A DNA stretch of 64,000 nt from Holothuria scabra (GCA_037179385.1 CM074179.1:67475806-67539805), one strand, 5' to 3'; shown: positions 48,466 through 62,257, counted from the first letter of the stretch. The notes: a model not told the origin generated them from the sequence alone. Numbers and translations: made by a program.

Positions 48466-48683
48466 GTTTAATTATCCTAAAGATCTTGAATATTTTGAGG
48501 GAATTTGACTTCTTGAACACTGGTGATCCAAGGATAAAGAAATCTTGTGAATGCTCGCAAAGTTCTGCTTTTTCGTATTTGGTGAATCCAAGTGGAGATA
48601 TTGAGAAATTCAGAAAAAAAAAACCCAATAACAATACGCTTTTTTCTTATGATGTTTACACGCCATTTTATGATTTCTCTTAA
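48351..48683 (+). CDS. Open frame over and beyond the duplicated unit, unknown
   Basis: 110 residues begin ATGATTATGGCTGATG in the second copy of the duplication and end near 48683. Parts read protein-like (DIPIKGSWTELL, GDPRIKKSCECSQSSAFSY). No family is recognised and no splice sites or neighbours support it. It may be a decayed exon. Confidence 0.2.
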   Translation: MIMADVDIPIKGSWTELLCYKKPKGTMMIPYRSLYFLESLIILKILNILREFDFLNTGDPRIKKSCECSQSSAFSYLVNPSGDIEKFRKKKPNNNTLFSYDVYTPFYDFS

Positions 48684-48689
48684 TTTTAC

Positions 48690-51600
48690 CTCTAATCACC
48701 TGAAATTACTCTTGACATCCACCAAAAGCAATGGGTTATATTCCCTCAATAGTGCAAATCTATATTTTAAATACAAAACGTAAGAATTTTGAGTACAAAA
48801 GCATGATTACCGTCCGTAAGAAAAATTTAGTCCATATCAGTTTTTCCTCCTTCTGTACAGTTCCCTTGCTCAAATGGAACAGTAATTGAAAATGGTTTGG
48901 AATCTCTTCTTAGTTGCTTAATTAGGACCAACTGCATCAAGTAACTACATAATTAACGAAGTTGTTAAGGAGGATGATTTTTCCAGTTACAACACTAATT
49001 GGTCAGAAATATTCCTAAATTGCTTTCTGCATTTCAATTTAGATGGAGAGAATGTGAAATGGCAGAAATAAGAAATCTGAAAAAAAAAATATTTGTTTGG
49101 CTAATTCATTTTCACTTGATAGAGCTGATTTGGTATAACATTTGAGGTGTACTAAAAAGCACAAGACACAAAAAGGCTCATGGGAATAACTGGCAGGCAT
49201 TATGCTTTGAAAGCTTTTCCTGCTGGTTGATATATAACGCGTAAAGAGGGGACACAGCTCATATCGTGGCCTATTTAAAGTATAAATATAGTTAGTTTAT
49301 TCTAGGAATGTGGGCCCGATAAGCGCTTTGAGACTAATTTTGCTCCAGGAACAACTTTGCAAATGCTTACATAGCGTCGGTTTAAAATGTCGGTTTGGTT
49401 TGATACATGCTGTAATTGAGGTAGGTTATATTTTTGCACCGCAACTTCGGTGCAACATAAAGAAAGCAAAATTAGATAGAGTTTTTCTTGTCTTACGTTA
49501 ATATAAGCAATAGTTTAGGTTTATTTGATGTATTCTAGGTTAGTATGCGCACTGGAGTATCTCATTGTGGGAGAGGAGCAGAAGACGTTGTCCGAAAAAT
49601 TTAATTTTGCCAGAAAAGGCGATCTAATTGAATCGTTTTCATTAGCGTATGTGACAACAGATGATCCTTGGGAACTGTTTTTCTTTCATAGAGATACCTC
49701 ATGGTATGGTTTAGTAAAACAGCCTGCTGATGACAAGTCTTACTTGATGATCTAGTTTCAAACATGGAAGGCTTTTTATTTTTTTCAATTCCACATCCGG
49801 AAAATTTTACAAAACCTTGCTGATTTTTTTGAGACAAGTAATTGGAAAAAAAGTACTACTGCACTGGAGAACTTGGAATCTCATGAACGAAAACTTAGAA
49901 AAATTACACTGTCACTGACAGGTATTCCTTGAATATTTGGTTTTCCACACGGCACATTCCGTAATCTCCTCTGCTATGGAGATTGCAGTTTGAAGCGTTC
50001 GAACCACGAGCAAAATTTTGCCAAAAGATATACAAATGAGGAGTTTTTAACAGATGAGAATTTGCACTTTTACGAAAGAAAGGCGCAATAGAAGCTCAAC
50101 AGTTTAAGGGTTCAAATAAATGCTGGAAAAAACATTTGCTGGTATAATAGTATCAAATTACTCATGGTGCCATGAAGGGCTAAATCACCTTTTAGTTTAA
50201 TCTAAGATAAACTTTTATCGACTTTCAACCTTCAGGGCTGTTTTCAAATGCTTCTTCGGGATATTAATAGGTATTGTTAACAGTTCTTGCTTACGGATTA
50301 GTTTAAGTTTAGGACAATTTGTTTCGAAATTGACTCGTTTCTTCAATTCGTGGATGTAATACCTAATGGTTAAATGAAAGTGAAAAAATAAAGGTGAAAA
50401 GGAAAAAACATGCAATTTAGTTATTTTCGACGAACGAATATGAATTGGTTAAAAAGTGTCACCTAAAAAATGTAGTATAAATTAATATTATATTAGTTAT
50501 ATTAATTAGTTATATTAATGACCTAGACCAGACTACAGCATGGGTCCTCCTTCCACTGAAACAATAAAGGGCAAGGCAAATGGGGGAGTCAAGTAAAAAA
50601 TGTGGATACACTTAACATTTTCTTGATAAAATATAAGTATGTGAAGAATCTATGAGTTAAGAGATTTTTTTTAGGTCGATGCAGCGTAGTGCCTTTATGA
50701 ATAGGATAGTATTCATAACTGTCAACGTGAACGCGGCTGACGCTGACTACACAACAACAGGGCATACGATATTAAAATATCTCTCCTCCTCGTGAAGTAA
50801 AAGAACATGGGTAAACACGTGTGGCTGATGCCAGCTCTAGTCAGGATTAAATCGTTTCCCCGTTTGTTATGGGCTCTTTAGCCTACCACCATTACTAGAC
50901 TTAGACTAAAATTGATAAGACTTGCATGATCAGAGAAAATTTGCTTAATATGTTATCATTTCGCATCTAAGGCATTTGGCCTAAACAGGGTGTTAACGCG
51001 AATTACCACAGGGACGGCGGCCAAAGTCCAGAATCATACAGTCGGTTCAAAATAAATATCACCTTTCTTGGAGAACCAACAAAATATTTAAGCCTAATGA
51101 TAAAAAGAAAAAAAAAAAAAAACACGAAAGTGTTCCCTACTACCACGACGGAGGCTTGCGGTTCTGTTCATTCCAAAAGAGGATCTTAGATCGAAGCGAA
51201 GGAAGAGAGAGCAGACGATGGCGCAAAAGTCCCCAACTCCTTTGGCGTTTTCTTGTATCGAATCGCAGGAGGCAGCTGTAACACAGGCAAACTAGCTTTA
51301 GCTGTGTAGCTAGGTCGCGAAGATGGGAAGTTCTGTTAATTTACCGCCTTTTAGATTCGTAGAGTTGGAAGGCAATGTGGCGTCGTGCACGGACTATTAG
51401 TTTCATGTCGGAGAAGGGTTATTTTCAAAACTTGCAGCCTTTCCTGTTTTGTCGGCCTGTGTGATGACCAATGACCGACTCGGTAGCACTCTCCTGCCTT
51501 ATCTTGAACACCAGATGTCGATTAAATTGATGAGTGTGAAATTAACTTTTGTGAAGAGTGTAAAAGATATTCTGTGATAGTGCAAGAGGTACATAGCCAT

Positions 51601-52940
51601 TGTATTTACGAAGTTCCGAGGAATATTTGAACTCTTGTAAACTGTATTGAGAAATCTAATACAAGAAGTATAAGTGTTTAGGAAGGAAGTTTACTTTGGT
51701 ATTTTTACTACCAGTACTACCAGGGTAGACCTTTATTTGTTACAAAAAACCAAGTACAATTGTAAGGCATACGAGGGCAACCAAATTCCTTGTTTTAGGA
51801 AGAATTTAGTGTTTTTTGTGTCACTTTAGAAATGATGGTTCACTCTGTTGCCTGAAAACTACATTCCCAATAATGTCCACAGAGTGCCAGATAAACTCAT
51901 GGTTATTCTGACCGCCATACGTACAAGCTTCCCCATCACGAAAAGAAGCGATTGGTTTCGGATTCCAATTTAACCCAAGTTTCCAAAGCTGATATTCCCC
52001 CTTTAAAAGTGACAAAACTGAGCATTGCCCTGTAATGCTGATTTTCACAAATCTGTCACTAACTAAGAGCTATAAAATTAAATCTTACCATGCCAGAGTA
52101 AGACACGTTAGTCCCTGTCCCATATTCCCCTGGTGTACTACAATGAAAATATGCTCACCAAAGAATTCCCCTCTCTAAAATTCACCAGTCTTTCCCTCCT
52201 GAAAATAAGCCCATGCAAATCGCCAGAAGTTATCGACAGTAACTAAGTACTTAGTCTATTTGCTTCCTCTCTCTCTGAAGTCCAGATCTCGAATCAATCC
52301 TCCTAAATTTCTAACTTTTCAACTTTACAACTTCTTTTCTCCACCATACACAGAGAAACATACTACTCATTCATTGGTTAGGGTGATATAAAACTTCTCC
52401 TCTGATTGGCTGGGACCTACCCAGACGGCACTCATTTTGTGAACTAGGTTACTGAACTCATATTCAACTTCACCTGCACAATATTATTGTTAAGTTTTTG
52501 TAGAATTTCTTCCCCAATTAGAGCAAGCTCCATCTCCATCTGCACAATGTTATTAAACAGTTCCTCAGAGTTTCTCCCCCAATTAGTGCAGGTTTAGCTA
52601 CTCATCCTGTCCCATCACCATGGTTTATACAAATACCCTGGCTTCCCACCCTTTAATCTTAGTCAATAACGGAATTAATTTGGAAGTGATTCACCCGTAT
52701 TGTTATAAAACTTTTGGAAACACGGGTTCTCTCCTTCCTGAATCTCACAACATTTAACAGTTGTTTTGACTTACCCACCCTGTGAATCAGCCAAGTTCTC
52801 ATTTCACTGAGAGAGCAAAGACCTTTTAGAATTTTTGTAACAGTACACAGGTGTGTTCTATAGACTTGGATATTCTGTTCCCCACTCTGTTCTAGTTACT
52901 ATTCTCTGGTTTACGCCAAAGTTGCTGATGACTTAGAAGT
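48690..52940. other. No gene seen
   Basis: AT-rich sequence. Open frames such as 49525-49755 have no recognisable domain and no splice context. Confidence 0.5.
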
Positions 52941-52944
52941 ATAA

Positions 52945-54800
52945 ACTCTTAAAAAAATTGGGCAAAATTTTTGACCAACACTGGGTACACATGTTTCCAA
53001 CCAACGGTTGGTCACATTGACCAGTCTCGCGATCGGCTAGGAAATTGCTTTACCAACTGTTGGGCATTTATTTTACCCAACATGAAGCAATAATAATTTA
53101 ACCAATTTGGCCAGTTGGGCAAAATGTTAGCTATTACTACTTAATTTATCGATTTACTCAGATGATTACATCAAGTACCAACACTGAAATATTCCGGAGA
53201 AGTGACCTTCTACAAGTTTTCAAAGCTACCAGCGTTAATAATGCTATTCACTTTTTCTTAAGTCCTCCCGACCCTCTGGCAAAGGGCCGTTCGGCGAAAC
53301 CAAACTATAAACTGCTTCCCAAAGAAGCAATAATGATGGCCACTTTCAAAGTAGAAGGATTCTAATTGGAAGGTCATGTATAGACAAAACTTTTGTTTGG
53401 CTATTATATATAACCTATATTCTGCGACATGTGTTTGTTTTTATAAACGATACACTGTAAAAAAAAAAAACACTAAAATTTACAACAAATTCCTGTTAAA
53501 TTTACAGCATAATTTCTGTATTTCGTGTTTACCACAAAAAAAAAATTGTTTTTCAATTATGCAAATTAGCAGGATATCTAACTTGTTAAAGGTTTACACT
53601 GTAAACATTCTGCAGGGTATAGGTTATTAGTGATAAAACAATAAAGCACCGTGTAACCTTCAGATTTGTTCAAACTGACCTTAACTCCTGTTAGCTACTT
53701 AAGTAGGCGTGGCCAAAATTTTGACATAAAAATTGTAAATTTATGCTCAGGTCAGGCCTATACTAATAGGATCAGTAGAGAAAAAAAACAGTTTTGGGAA
53801 AAAGAATTTAGTCAATCAATACAGGTAAAGAAAATTGAGATGTATGAACTGTTTTTCTTTAAAAACTGTGTAGTGAAGTTATTCAAAATAACCAACTTGT
53901 GATAGACGTGGTACATATAGCATAGTGTTACTTTACACAGTTAACACAATGTCTTCAAACCCAACTATGAACGCCGCCCTTTGACTCTGGATCTCATGCC
54001 CGAGACACGAGGGGACATTAACAAAATAATGCACTGTATTTATTCTACTTGGTGCGGCATAACAATCATAATGCAAAACAGTTTTATAGTCTTTCTGTAC
54101 TTCTACATAGTACAGCTGACAAAATTTGTACTGTAAAATTTACAACTGCTTCACTGTAAATTCTACAGGATTTGCCTTATTTCGTTTACAATCGACTGTA
54201 AAAATAAAGCTTTTTTTGTTGGCAATATTGCTGACAGCGGTTTCACTGTAAAATTTACAACATTTTTTTTTACAGTGTAGATAATGTCATTTTCTCTTTG
54301 ATGTTTCGTTTTTTATGCTGTATTGTTCAATTGAGAGAGTAACGCAATTTGCTGCAAGAATTCACCATTGTCAGCTTCAATTTATCTCAATTACAACTGC
54401 ATTTAGTGATAAACACATATTCACAAATGTCCTTAGCGAAATTTGGAATGCTCCATTCGGATGAAAGTTCTACAGGGTGTATAAGCCCGCTGTTCCAACA
54501 GAATTTCTCAGCATTTTAAGCATATTTTTCTCTATGTGTCTTTAACAATTGAAAGTTATTCCCATAGTATACCCGTGAACGTTTTGTAAAATATTTTCAG
54601 TGAAATAAATGTGGCGAAATGAAAAGTGCTGTAATTTAAGGAATTACTTAGGGGTACTTGTAACCATTGTTTGGTAAAGAAATTCACACACTAATTTAAA
54701 AAAGTGTTGATCAATACATGTCTCGGTATTTTGCCCAATATTGGGAAAACTTTAACCAACCTATACATTGAAAGAAAATTTTACCCAAATTTTTAAGAGT
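52945..54800. mobile_element. Outer TIR element of a nested pair
   Basis: ACTCTTAAAAAAATTGGGC at 52945 matches the complement of the right end (AAATTTTTAAGAGT ending at 54800). Inside near both ends are TTGACCAAC/GTTGGTTAA-like blocks. There is no coding frame for a transposase. Confidence 0.55.
53452..54279. mobile_element. Inner TIR element
   Basis: ACACTGTAAAAAAAA at 53452 and the complementary TTTTTTTTTACAGTGT ending at 54279 bound 828 bases without a gene. Further TTACAG/CTGTAA blocks lie inside. It sits wholly inside the element at 52945-54800. Confidence 0.6.
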
Positions 54801-54804
54801 GTAC

Positions 54805-56640
54805 GTGATGAAACCTTTCAAATTCCCAAGAAACAGAATTTTGAAAACAAGTGCCTTCGAACACAGGCCTTTTTTTAAGATTAATATCCTTCGTTACTAC
54901 CTCGGTGAATTTAGAATAGACGATATCCACATTTAAAGAATGCAATGCTTCATTACGTTTAAAAATGAAAATATCCGGCTTCTATTCCAACTGTTTTCGT
55001 AATATTGTTCATACAAGATGTAGCTCCACTTGGTTCGCAGATATAACGAGAAACAAGGATCTCTTCTCCGTTATTGGGGAACACACCGAATTTATTAAAC
55101 TTCTCTTGAATAACTGGCAACAGATAACGAAACAGTATTCCAAACCGATAAAAACAACTAAAATCTAAGTTATCAAACCTTTCATGAGCAATTACATAGC
55201 TATCTTATTGACAGACAAATACCAAGTTTTTCTACTTCGGTAATGTTGTTGTTTTTATCCTTTCTCTCTCTCTTCTCTCTCATTTTGTTTCCTCTCTGAA
55301 ATGTTTTCTTTAGTAGACTTAAGTTTTTCCTCGGCAAGGTTCAGTGCTACCTTTGTTAGAGAGTAGGTTACATCTATAGTATCCTGTTTCGTGCCTCACG
55401 AACCTTGTTTTGTGAACATGGACGAAATAAATGAAATAAAATATATTCTCGTTTTTACTTTAACGTTTAACCGAGTTGGCATGAAGGGAAAAATAATAAG
55501 CCAGTTCGGTAATTCGTTTTGGTGGCTATGCACATGCGCACATCGTCCAAATTGTCGGGATAAACAAAGTATTCCCGCACCTACAACACGTATTCCAAAA
55601 TTTGAGTTTACATGAAAATTTGATGAAATAATTCTTTTTTAACCCGTCCATAACATTGGAAGGGATCTCAAGTGTCGTTTTGTGCAATGGATTTTGTCTG
55701 AATTGTCTTTTTGGTGTAAAATGCAATTTAATGTGCCGTAAAGTAGCACTGAGCCCCTATTTTCTTTCGCCTTGGTTAGGAATTAGACGGTGTTGTAAGC
55801 ACGCAATGGCGAAAACGAGGGAACGCTGTACTCGACGTGCTGATCTCACTTTGTATATCCCACGCTGTGCCCCACAATTCCAAGTGGCAACGAGTTACCG
55901 CTTATTGTCAAAATTTAAAAACACTTTGTCATTCAACTCTTCCTCCGACTTATTCATCAGGAAAAATGAAAGGTGTTCATACGTCTAAACGTTCCAGGCA
56001 ATTAAAACTGTGAAATATTCCAAGAAGTTAGACGGGGTTTTACTGCCCAGTTTCCAACCTATTGGTTCAATTCGAGCCGACCACGTCCTTTTATCCAGTT
56101 GTTTGGAGTATTCCTAGGGTAGGGTGCTCGCTTTTTTCTGGGGGGGGGGGGCAGCACGTCACAAAATTTCTCTCGCACGCGTTGAATGGGTTGAACACTA
56201 CGAAGAACAGAAAGGCCTTAAATAGAAGGGATATTAAAATGAATGTTTCGAAAGCGTTCAATAGGTACCTTACCTACAGGGACCTCTTAATGCAGTAGGA
56301 TTATGTATTGTTGATTTTGATTAGTCTAATAGGTAAATTAAAAAATAAGCTATGATCACCTTTCTGTCATGTAAAAACGTCTAGTAATATTTCAACAGGT
56401 TTCAGGTTTTTTTTTTTTTTTGTTTCTTGTTTTTCTTTTTGCAGTTTAGGCAGAGCAGAACTCTCCGCCTTGTTAATATGACTATTTTAGCAAATCTGTT
56501 GAAAAACTATTTCCATGTAATGTTATTTTAAATATTTAAGTTGGCCGACACATCATCAAAATGATATACATTTCTCTCTTTGACTTGCTGGGTTTTTCCA
56601 TGAAGAGTGCCCGAAGGTTCATCACAGTAACTGGGGAGCA
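54805..56640. other. No gene seen
   Basis: Includes a G run at 56142-56151 and an open frame at 55656-55988 of unknown nature. Confidence 0.5.
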
Positions 56641-56642
56641 TT

Positions 56643-57212
56643 TTAAAGGGGAAGTTTAAGCAAAAATTCAATTTTCATATGTGAAAGAGGAACAAAATCT
56701 ACACAGTGTAATGAAAGTTCCATTCAAATCGGACATGCATTTCTTGAGATATCAGTTAATGAAGCCAATAGGTTTGTGTTCAAAAGTGAGTTCGAGGGCA
56801 GTAAAGCTTATACCACTTCCTCACATTGACAAGGAATGCGTTGTTTCCCTTTGTTTTATCAGACTGTTGTGTTGACCTTGAAGTTAATAGGAGTATGACC
56901 TCCCTGTGAGGGATGCAAAGTTTGTAAAGTTCTCATGCCACTTATGCAATCACATTCTAATAATATAGGATTGTTGAGGAGAAAATCCAGTGTAAATTTT
57001 AAAGAAAAACAAAAGACTGCCCATTAATGTGGGGATGTGATGTCATATGTGCTTGCTTCAAGTTCACTTTTTGTTGAAAATGTGAAAACTTTGCGTGTTC
57101 ATATCTTGAGAACTACACATCGGATTTCAATGCAAATTTCATGAAAATGCTGAGGATAACTTTACCCCTCTTACATACCAAATCCTGTTGTGACCTTAAA
57201 CTCTTCCTTTAA
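56643..57212. mobile_element. Possible short TIR element
   Basis: TTAAAGGGGAAGTTTAAGC at the left resembles the complement of CCTTAAACTCTTCCTTTAA at the right. The 570 bases between are non-coding. Confidence 0.4.
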
Positions 57213-58834
57213 GTTACTAAAATTCTTGTCTGGTACATTAGGTAGGCTATGCAATACATATACTGCACATAGCACCGTCTCCATTTCATCTCACGTACCG
57301 GTACCACAGAACTTAAGGTTAGCGTTTTATTTAAAGTAAGGTTTTGAACTCTGTAACCTTGTTTGGCTTGTCATGCATCCAACTACAAAAAACCAGTGAT
57401 TGACTTCAAAATTTATATTACGTACGTGAATGAATTTGTTTTGAAAGCAACGAGACATTCAAAGAGTTAAAGCTGGTGATATCGACATCGTAAATTTCCT
57501 GTCTTCATCATGGGAAATGTAACAACTATTCCATTGAAGTAATCATTTATTCTGTTTTGGACGAGTTGGAAATCTTACTTTCTACCTGCTGTTGTTGGAG
57601 ATATAGTTGTTAATATTTGCACAGATTCATGTCAGTTGTGAAGTCATTTATAATGATGTAAAATTGTTTTTGGTCTTATGCATATGCCGTTGTTGATTTC
57701 TTGGCGAACTGAGTGTGAAGTTTGAGAACCTTTGCTATCGATGATGTTGTGCATGTTCTCGTGCGTATAGATGGACATGCACTATGTTTGGTAAAGATGC
57801 TGCTCGTAAAACAAGATATTTCAAGGTAAGAATGGCGGACAACTTTACAATTTGAACACGAAGGCTTTTTCATATGACATCATTGTCAGGTTTGGTTAGG
57901 ATAGAAGGAGTTTTACAGCCCAGACTTCATAATACTTCAGGCGAATCCTTGGCGTGATTACAAAGCCTTTATAGATGTAACCTGTTGGAACGGTGAAAAG
58001 GGTCAATGAGAGTAAGGCCATCGCAGAGTAATAATAATAGCGACCCTTATGGATCGCAACGGTGATATTTCCTGATAGCATGGGTTTTTGCCATACTTCT
58101 ATGATGGATTTTGATATAGATCAAAGGTAATTTGATATCATCAGAGGTTAAACTGTGAAAACCTGCCAAATGGCTTGTAAAGACTACATTATATGATGAC
58201 ACTAACGGAGGCTCTGTACTTATGTTTGGTAGATCATGGCCTACAGTCTGTATTAGGTAGATTTTCAGGTGGAGAAAAACCGTTTTTAATGGTGGAAGGT
58301 TAGCTACATTGAGGTGACCACACTTTCCAAAATATTGCGAGAGGCTTGAAAACGTGGCATAGTAAGATGAAAAAGACTGTCATGTGTCATGTTTAGCCTG
58401 TATATTTAGATTATTTCTTTTTTGTTCATGTAGTTTTTACCACACATAAATAAAGTACCGTACATTGATTTATATGGATAAAATGCTTAACGATAATTGA
58501 AAAATGTAAAGGAGACTTAAAAGCACAGCTTATCAAAACTTAGATCACCTTTTGAAAAAGGTAAACAAAAAGAAAAGACAACAATGACTGACAGAACTGT
58601 TTAAAAATTCTCCTCAACCTCGGTCTTCATAATCATAACTCCCCCAGTTCTGGTGGTACCCACCCTTTTCCACAACCAACGAGCTATGAACACCCACCCA
58701 AAAGAATATAGGGGGCAAAAATAAGAAGTTTTAAATTTTATTCATCAATAGCTTAATATTTTTAACCACTGTTTGAAAAAAATAAGTCTAGGCAACAAGA
58801 GAAAGCTAGCATCTAAAGTACTTCCCGGCGAACT

Positions 58835-58965
58835 TTGGGTCAATCTGCTCTGGTCGTATAAATTGTGGGCTTTGGGTTTTAGAATACGCCCACGGTACTT
58901 CCCGCTTGTCGTAAGAGGCTACTATATTTACTTTTTATTGAGTTGAGTGACACTTAATAGCACGG
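58835..58965. repeat. Possible interspersed repeat with GTCGTAAGAGGC core
   Basis: ACTTCCCGCTTGTCGTAAGA followed by GGCTACTA resembles a short sequence that recurs in marine invertebrate genomes. I cannot place its family. Confidence 0.25.
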
Positions 58966-59249
58966 TCCTGTTGGCTTGTCGTTAAATCTCATCTTACTAA
59001 CTAACTATAGCTAAGTGATCTTAATTTTGTTAGATATAGTATTTAGCCATGTATGGTGACCCAATTTCCCTTTACTTCTTGCATTTTAGTGGTGCACATA
59101 ATCGGTTGATGAAAAAGGTCTTATAATTTATGGGAAGTTAATTGTTGAGGTGTTTATGACACTTATTTGTAAACACGAAATCTCTATGTATTCACACTTT
59201 GTATAAACATTGGTAATGTACAGAGGAAAAGCCGCAGGTTTTGGTCAAA

Positions 59250-59560
59250 AGGTCGTTTGAGGTCACCGGAGGTCATAATCCGAAAATCTTGTAAAGGCAA
59301 CACTCAAGAACGGAATGGCCCCTCTTTCATAATTAGTATGCAGGATTAGATATTGAAAAAATAACCCTATTATTTTGGTTGAGGTCAAAGGTCATTTGGG
59401 GTCAGCAGTAAAACTGCGGAAAACCTTGAAAATGGCTCGTAAGCACGGAATCTCATGAAAACAATGAACGACGCTTTTCATATTTGATATGTAGATTTGC
59501 CATGTGTAGAGAAAGAATGCTATTTGTTTTCGCGGAGGTCAAAAGTCATTGGAGATCTAC
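59250..59560. repeat. Degenerate AGGTCA-rich repeat
   Basis: Three rough units of about 130-140 bases each contain GAGGTCA-NNN-GGTCA-like sites and a CTTGTAAAGGC or CTTGAAAATGGC block. One site, AGGTCAAAGGTCA at 59382-59394, is a perfect AGGTCA direct repeat with one-base spacing. A further decayed unit lies near 58115-58200. Confidence 0.55.
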
Positions 59561-59974
59561 CCTGTTCCTTACACTGCCCCTTGTCTGCTTATTTGACTCC
59601 TATTCATTACAAATTGATTGTACACAGAGCGGCTCATAGACTAAAGGCCAGCCCACTCACGTACGGCCGCCTGTGATTTGCCATACGTGAAGCTTGAACA
59701 CTCAAATATTTAAAACACCCTACAACCGTGGAGACCTGATCTGCCCGCCAACTTAACGACAGAAGTCAAAAAAGCCAGTTAAATAATATCCACATTTACC
59801 TACTCCGGAATGAAAGAAAGATCCGCAAAAGTGGTTCATTGGTAAGAAAAGGAATCTAAATACACCGTTTGAAGTCCTGGTAGACCAAAACGAGTAATTC
59901 ACTGGTGTTTTTTATTGCCGTTTTCTTTGTTTACATTCTGTATACGCCAGCGTCTATGCTGCCTCTTTATTTTA

Positions 59975-60122
59975 ATGAGGGCCAAACCATTATTTAACAG
60001 GTGGATATCTGCTATCACAATATACTATAAATACAGATATATCACTGTATTATTAGGTTTATGTCTGAATGTTATCCTAGTAGTAGGTTTGAATTTTTTT
60101 TTATTTCTTAGCACTTCAGCAG
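59975..60122 (+). CDS. Candidate signal-sequence exon of a neighbouring gene
   Basis: ATG at 59975-59977 opens 49 codons that end in a long hydrophobic run (ITVLLGLCLNVILVVGL then FFLFLSTSA) followed by G|GTAATT at 60122/60123. The exon would end in phase 1, the same phase that Ig exons in this window need. It could be the first exon of a paralogous Ig receptor starting here. No partner exon is seen in the remaining 3.9 kb. Confidence 0.3.
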
Positions 60123-60124
60123 GT

Positions 60125-62255
60125 AATTAATCAAACTTATACGTCAACTCAAATGCCAGAACGTACCAACCGTAAGTTTTTAAGTGTCTCTTATAAATTG
60201 AACAGTCTAACTTGGTATGAAGTGGTTATTGCATATTCATAGTATTTCCTTCGTTTGAAAAAACCCGTTGGTCCCTATGTATAAGTCTAATGAATATGGT
60301 TACTGTTGCCAGGAAACTGCTTAATGAATATTCATCTCACTGCGAACAAAATTCCATTGAGAAACTGGCAACATTAGCGTTGAAATAGGTGTATGAAATA
60401 CGTATGTTTTGGAAACAGTGTGGGATAGCTTCTTGACTTAAATACCCTCGGTCCCTATGTAACATTTTCTTATTTTGTCAAAAAATGAATATGAAACGTT
60501 TGTTAAGGCTGCAAGCTAAGTAAAAAGCAAAGTTCTAAGTAGATTCAGCTTCCAACAGTCGAATAAGCGAGGTCAGAATATTAAGCCCATTGACTACACT
60601 GTGTGACGGCTTGCCACAGTAATTCCCGTATACGTGCTGAGCGTGTACTATGTATGCGATAATGAGCCGGTCGATTTGGTAATGTATGGTTCCCCTTACT
60701 CGAGATTTGTTTTGAATTATGGAAACCAGTGATCCAAAGCGGTGGAAGGGGGCTGAAGGGAACGCTCTAACAACCCCACATAAGTTTGGCGGTGGTTTTT
60801 GATGAAAAATAAGTTCACGCTGTTCTTCCAACAAAAATAAGGTGCATGTGAGAGAATTTTTCTTCGCCTTTTATCTGACAGAAAAAAAATGTACACATAA
60901 TTTGCCAACTTGGAAATGCTATGTGAATTTTCTATCGAGAAATACACAACAAAAACATACTTGCTAAGCCCTCATTTCAAAATCTCGTTGCAGAGAACTG
61001 CTAGAACTACTACATTTTATTAGATCACGGAACATAGTGAAACGTCTCACATTAATTACACAGAAAAGAAGGGAAAGACATATCCGTTTTTGATAAATTA
61101 AACGGAAGAAGATCTAATATTTTTCATGAACTGTTGGGATCTTGAGGTTTCATCTAAGCCAGGTAGTGAGATAAGAAAGCCACTAAAGCACGAGAAATTC
61201 GACGAAAATTGTTTTCTCTATGCAAAGACCTTCCAAACATGCGTAAATATCTCCTAAAAGAAAATCTCTAGGGATGAAACGTCTCTTTCATTACCTCGGC
61301 TGTGATATCTAGATGGTAGATAGACAGTTGACACCATCCTAATGGTTAGCTTTAAGCCTTGTTAATTTTTCCCCATTGTTACTAAAAGTAAGGTTATTTG
61401 TTGGAAAACATGTATACTATTTAATTTCTTCACTGGAGTATTACATATTAAATATATGGTGCCTCCAGTACTCTACATTGTAAAGAACTGGGAGCTCTGT
61501 TCATAACAATCTAGGCTGACTTTTGCTTAGAAAACGTTAATGATATTTGCGCTGATTGATTGTTGCTTTCCCCCTAGATGATGACCATGAAAAGTCCTAT
61601 CACTCAATAGGGGCAACTGAAAGTATGAAGCATAACCACTGCTACTGATTCGATTGCATTTAATCTCTGAGTTATAAGCATCCCTGTTAATTCTTTCCAC
61701 GCAGATTTGCAAACGTGATCAAAATTGGAGACAAGAGGTGTTATGAATTACATTTCCACAGTCTGAGCAGTATGTTCGAATATGTTTTACAGAGGGTCTA
61801 AGTATGTTTTGCATTCGTTTTGTGTCTAAGCTAAGAGTCATAAAAATTTAAGCATAGATCTATGTATAAAATGTAATATAAATGGCAAAGGTAATTGTAT
61901 AACAGTACCACAGTGCACAGTAGAAACCAGTTGGTATACTATTAATTCTGTTGGGATTCGAGCCCATTTTAAAATTGTCAAACGTTAACAACAGCCACAA
62001 AACTTGCCGAGGTACGCTAAAGGAACTTGAATTGTAGTCGGTGATCGATTTTGGTGTGATCGAACTTTCTAACTGTAATGGTATTTTTTCAAGGATCATG
62101 CATTTGACATTACCGATAGATTTTGACATGCAACCACATCACCAACAGCGAAGTGAAATCAGAAAACGTCATTCAGAGGTTTTTGTTAGAAGAGAATCCT
62201 CAAGCTTCTTACTAGTTTTAAAACAAATAGAAAAGTAAAACCTTATTTGTGATAC
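60125..62255. other. No gene seen
   Basis: Unique AT-rich sequence. It would be intron if 59975-60122 is a real first exon. Confidence 0.4.
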
Positions 62256-62257
62256 TA

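Noticed and set aside
49525..49755. 76-residue frame (LVCALEYLIVGEEQ onward)
   Set aside because: Protein-like composition, but no domain, splice sites or neighbours; a chance frame cannot be excluded.
49845..49925. NWKKSTTALENLESHERK resembling the zinc-finger start of hAT-like proteins
   Set aside because: Too short, and no other transposase part is nearby.
55656..55988. 110-residue cysteine-rich frame
   Set aside because: Cysteines show no regular spacing and no leader or domain is visible.
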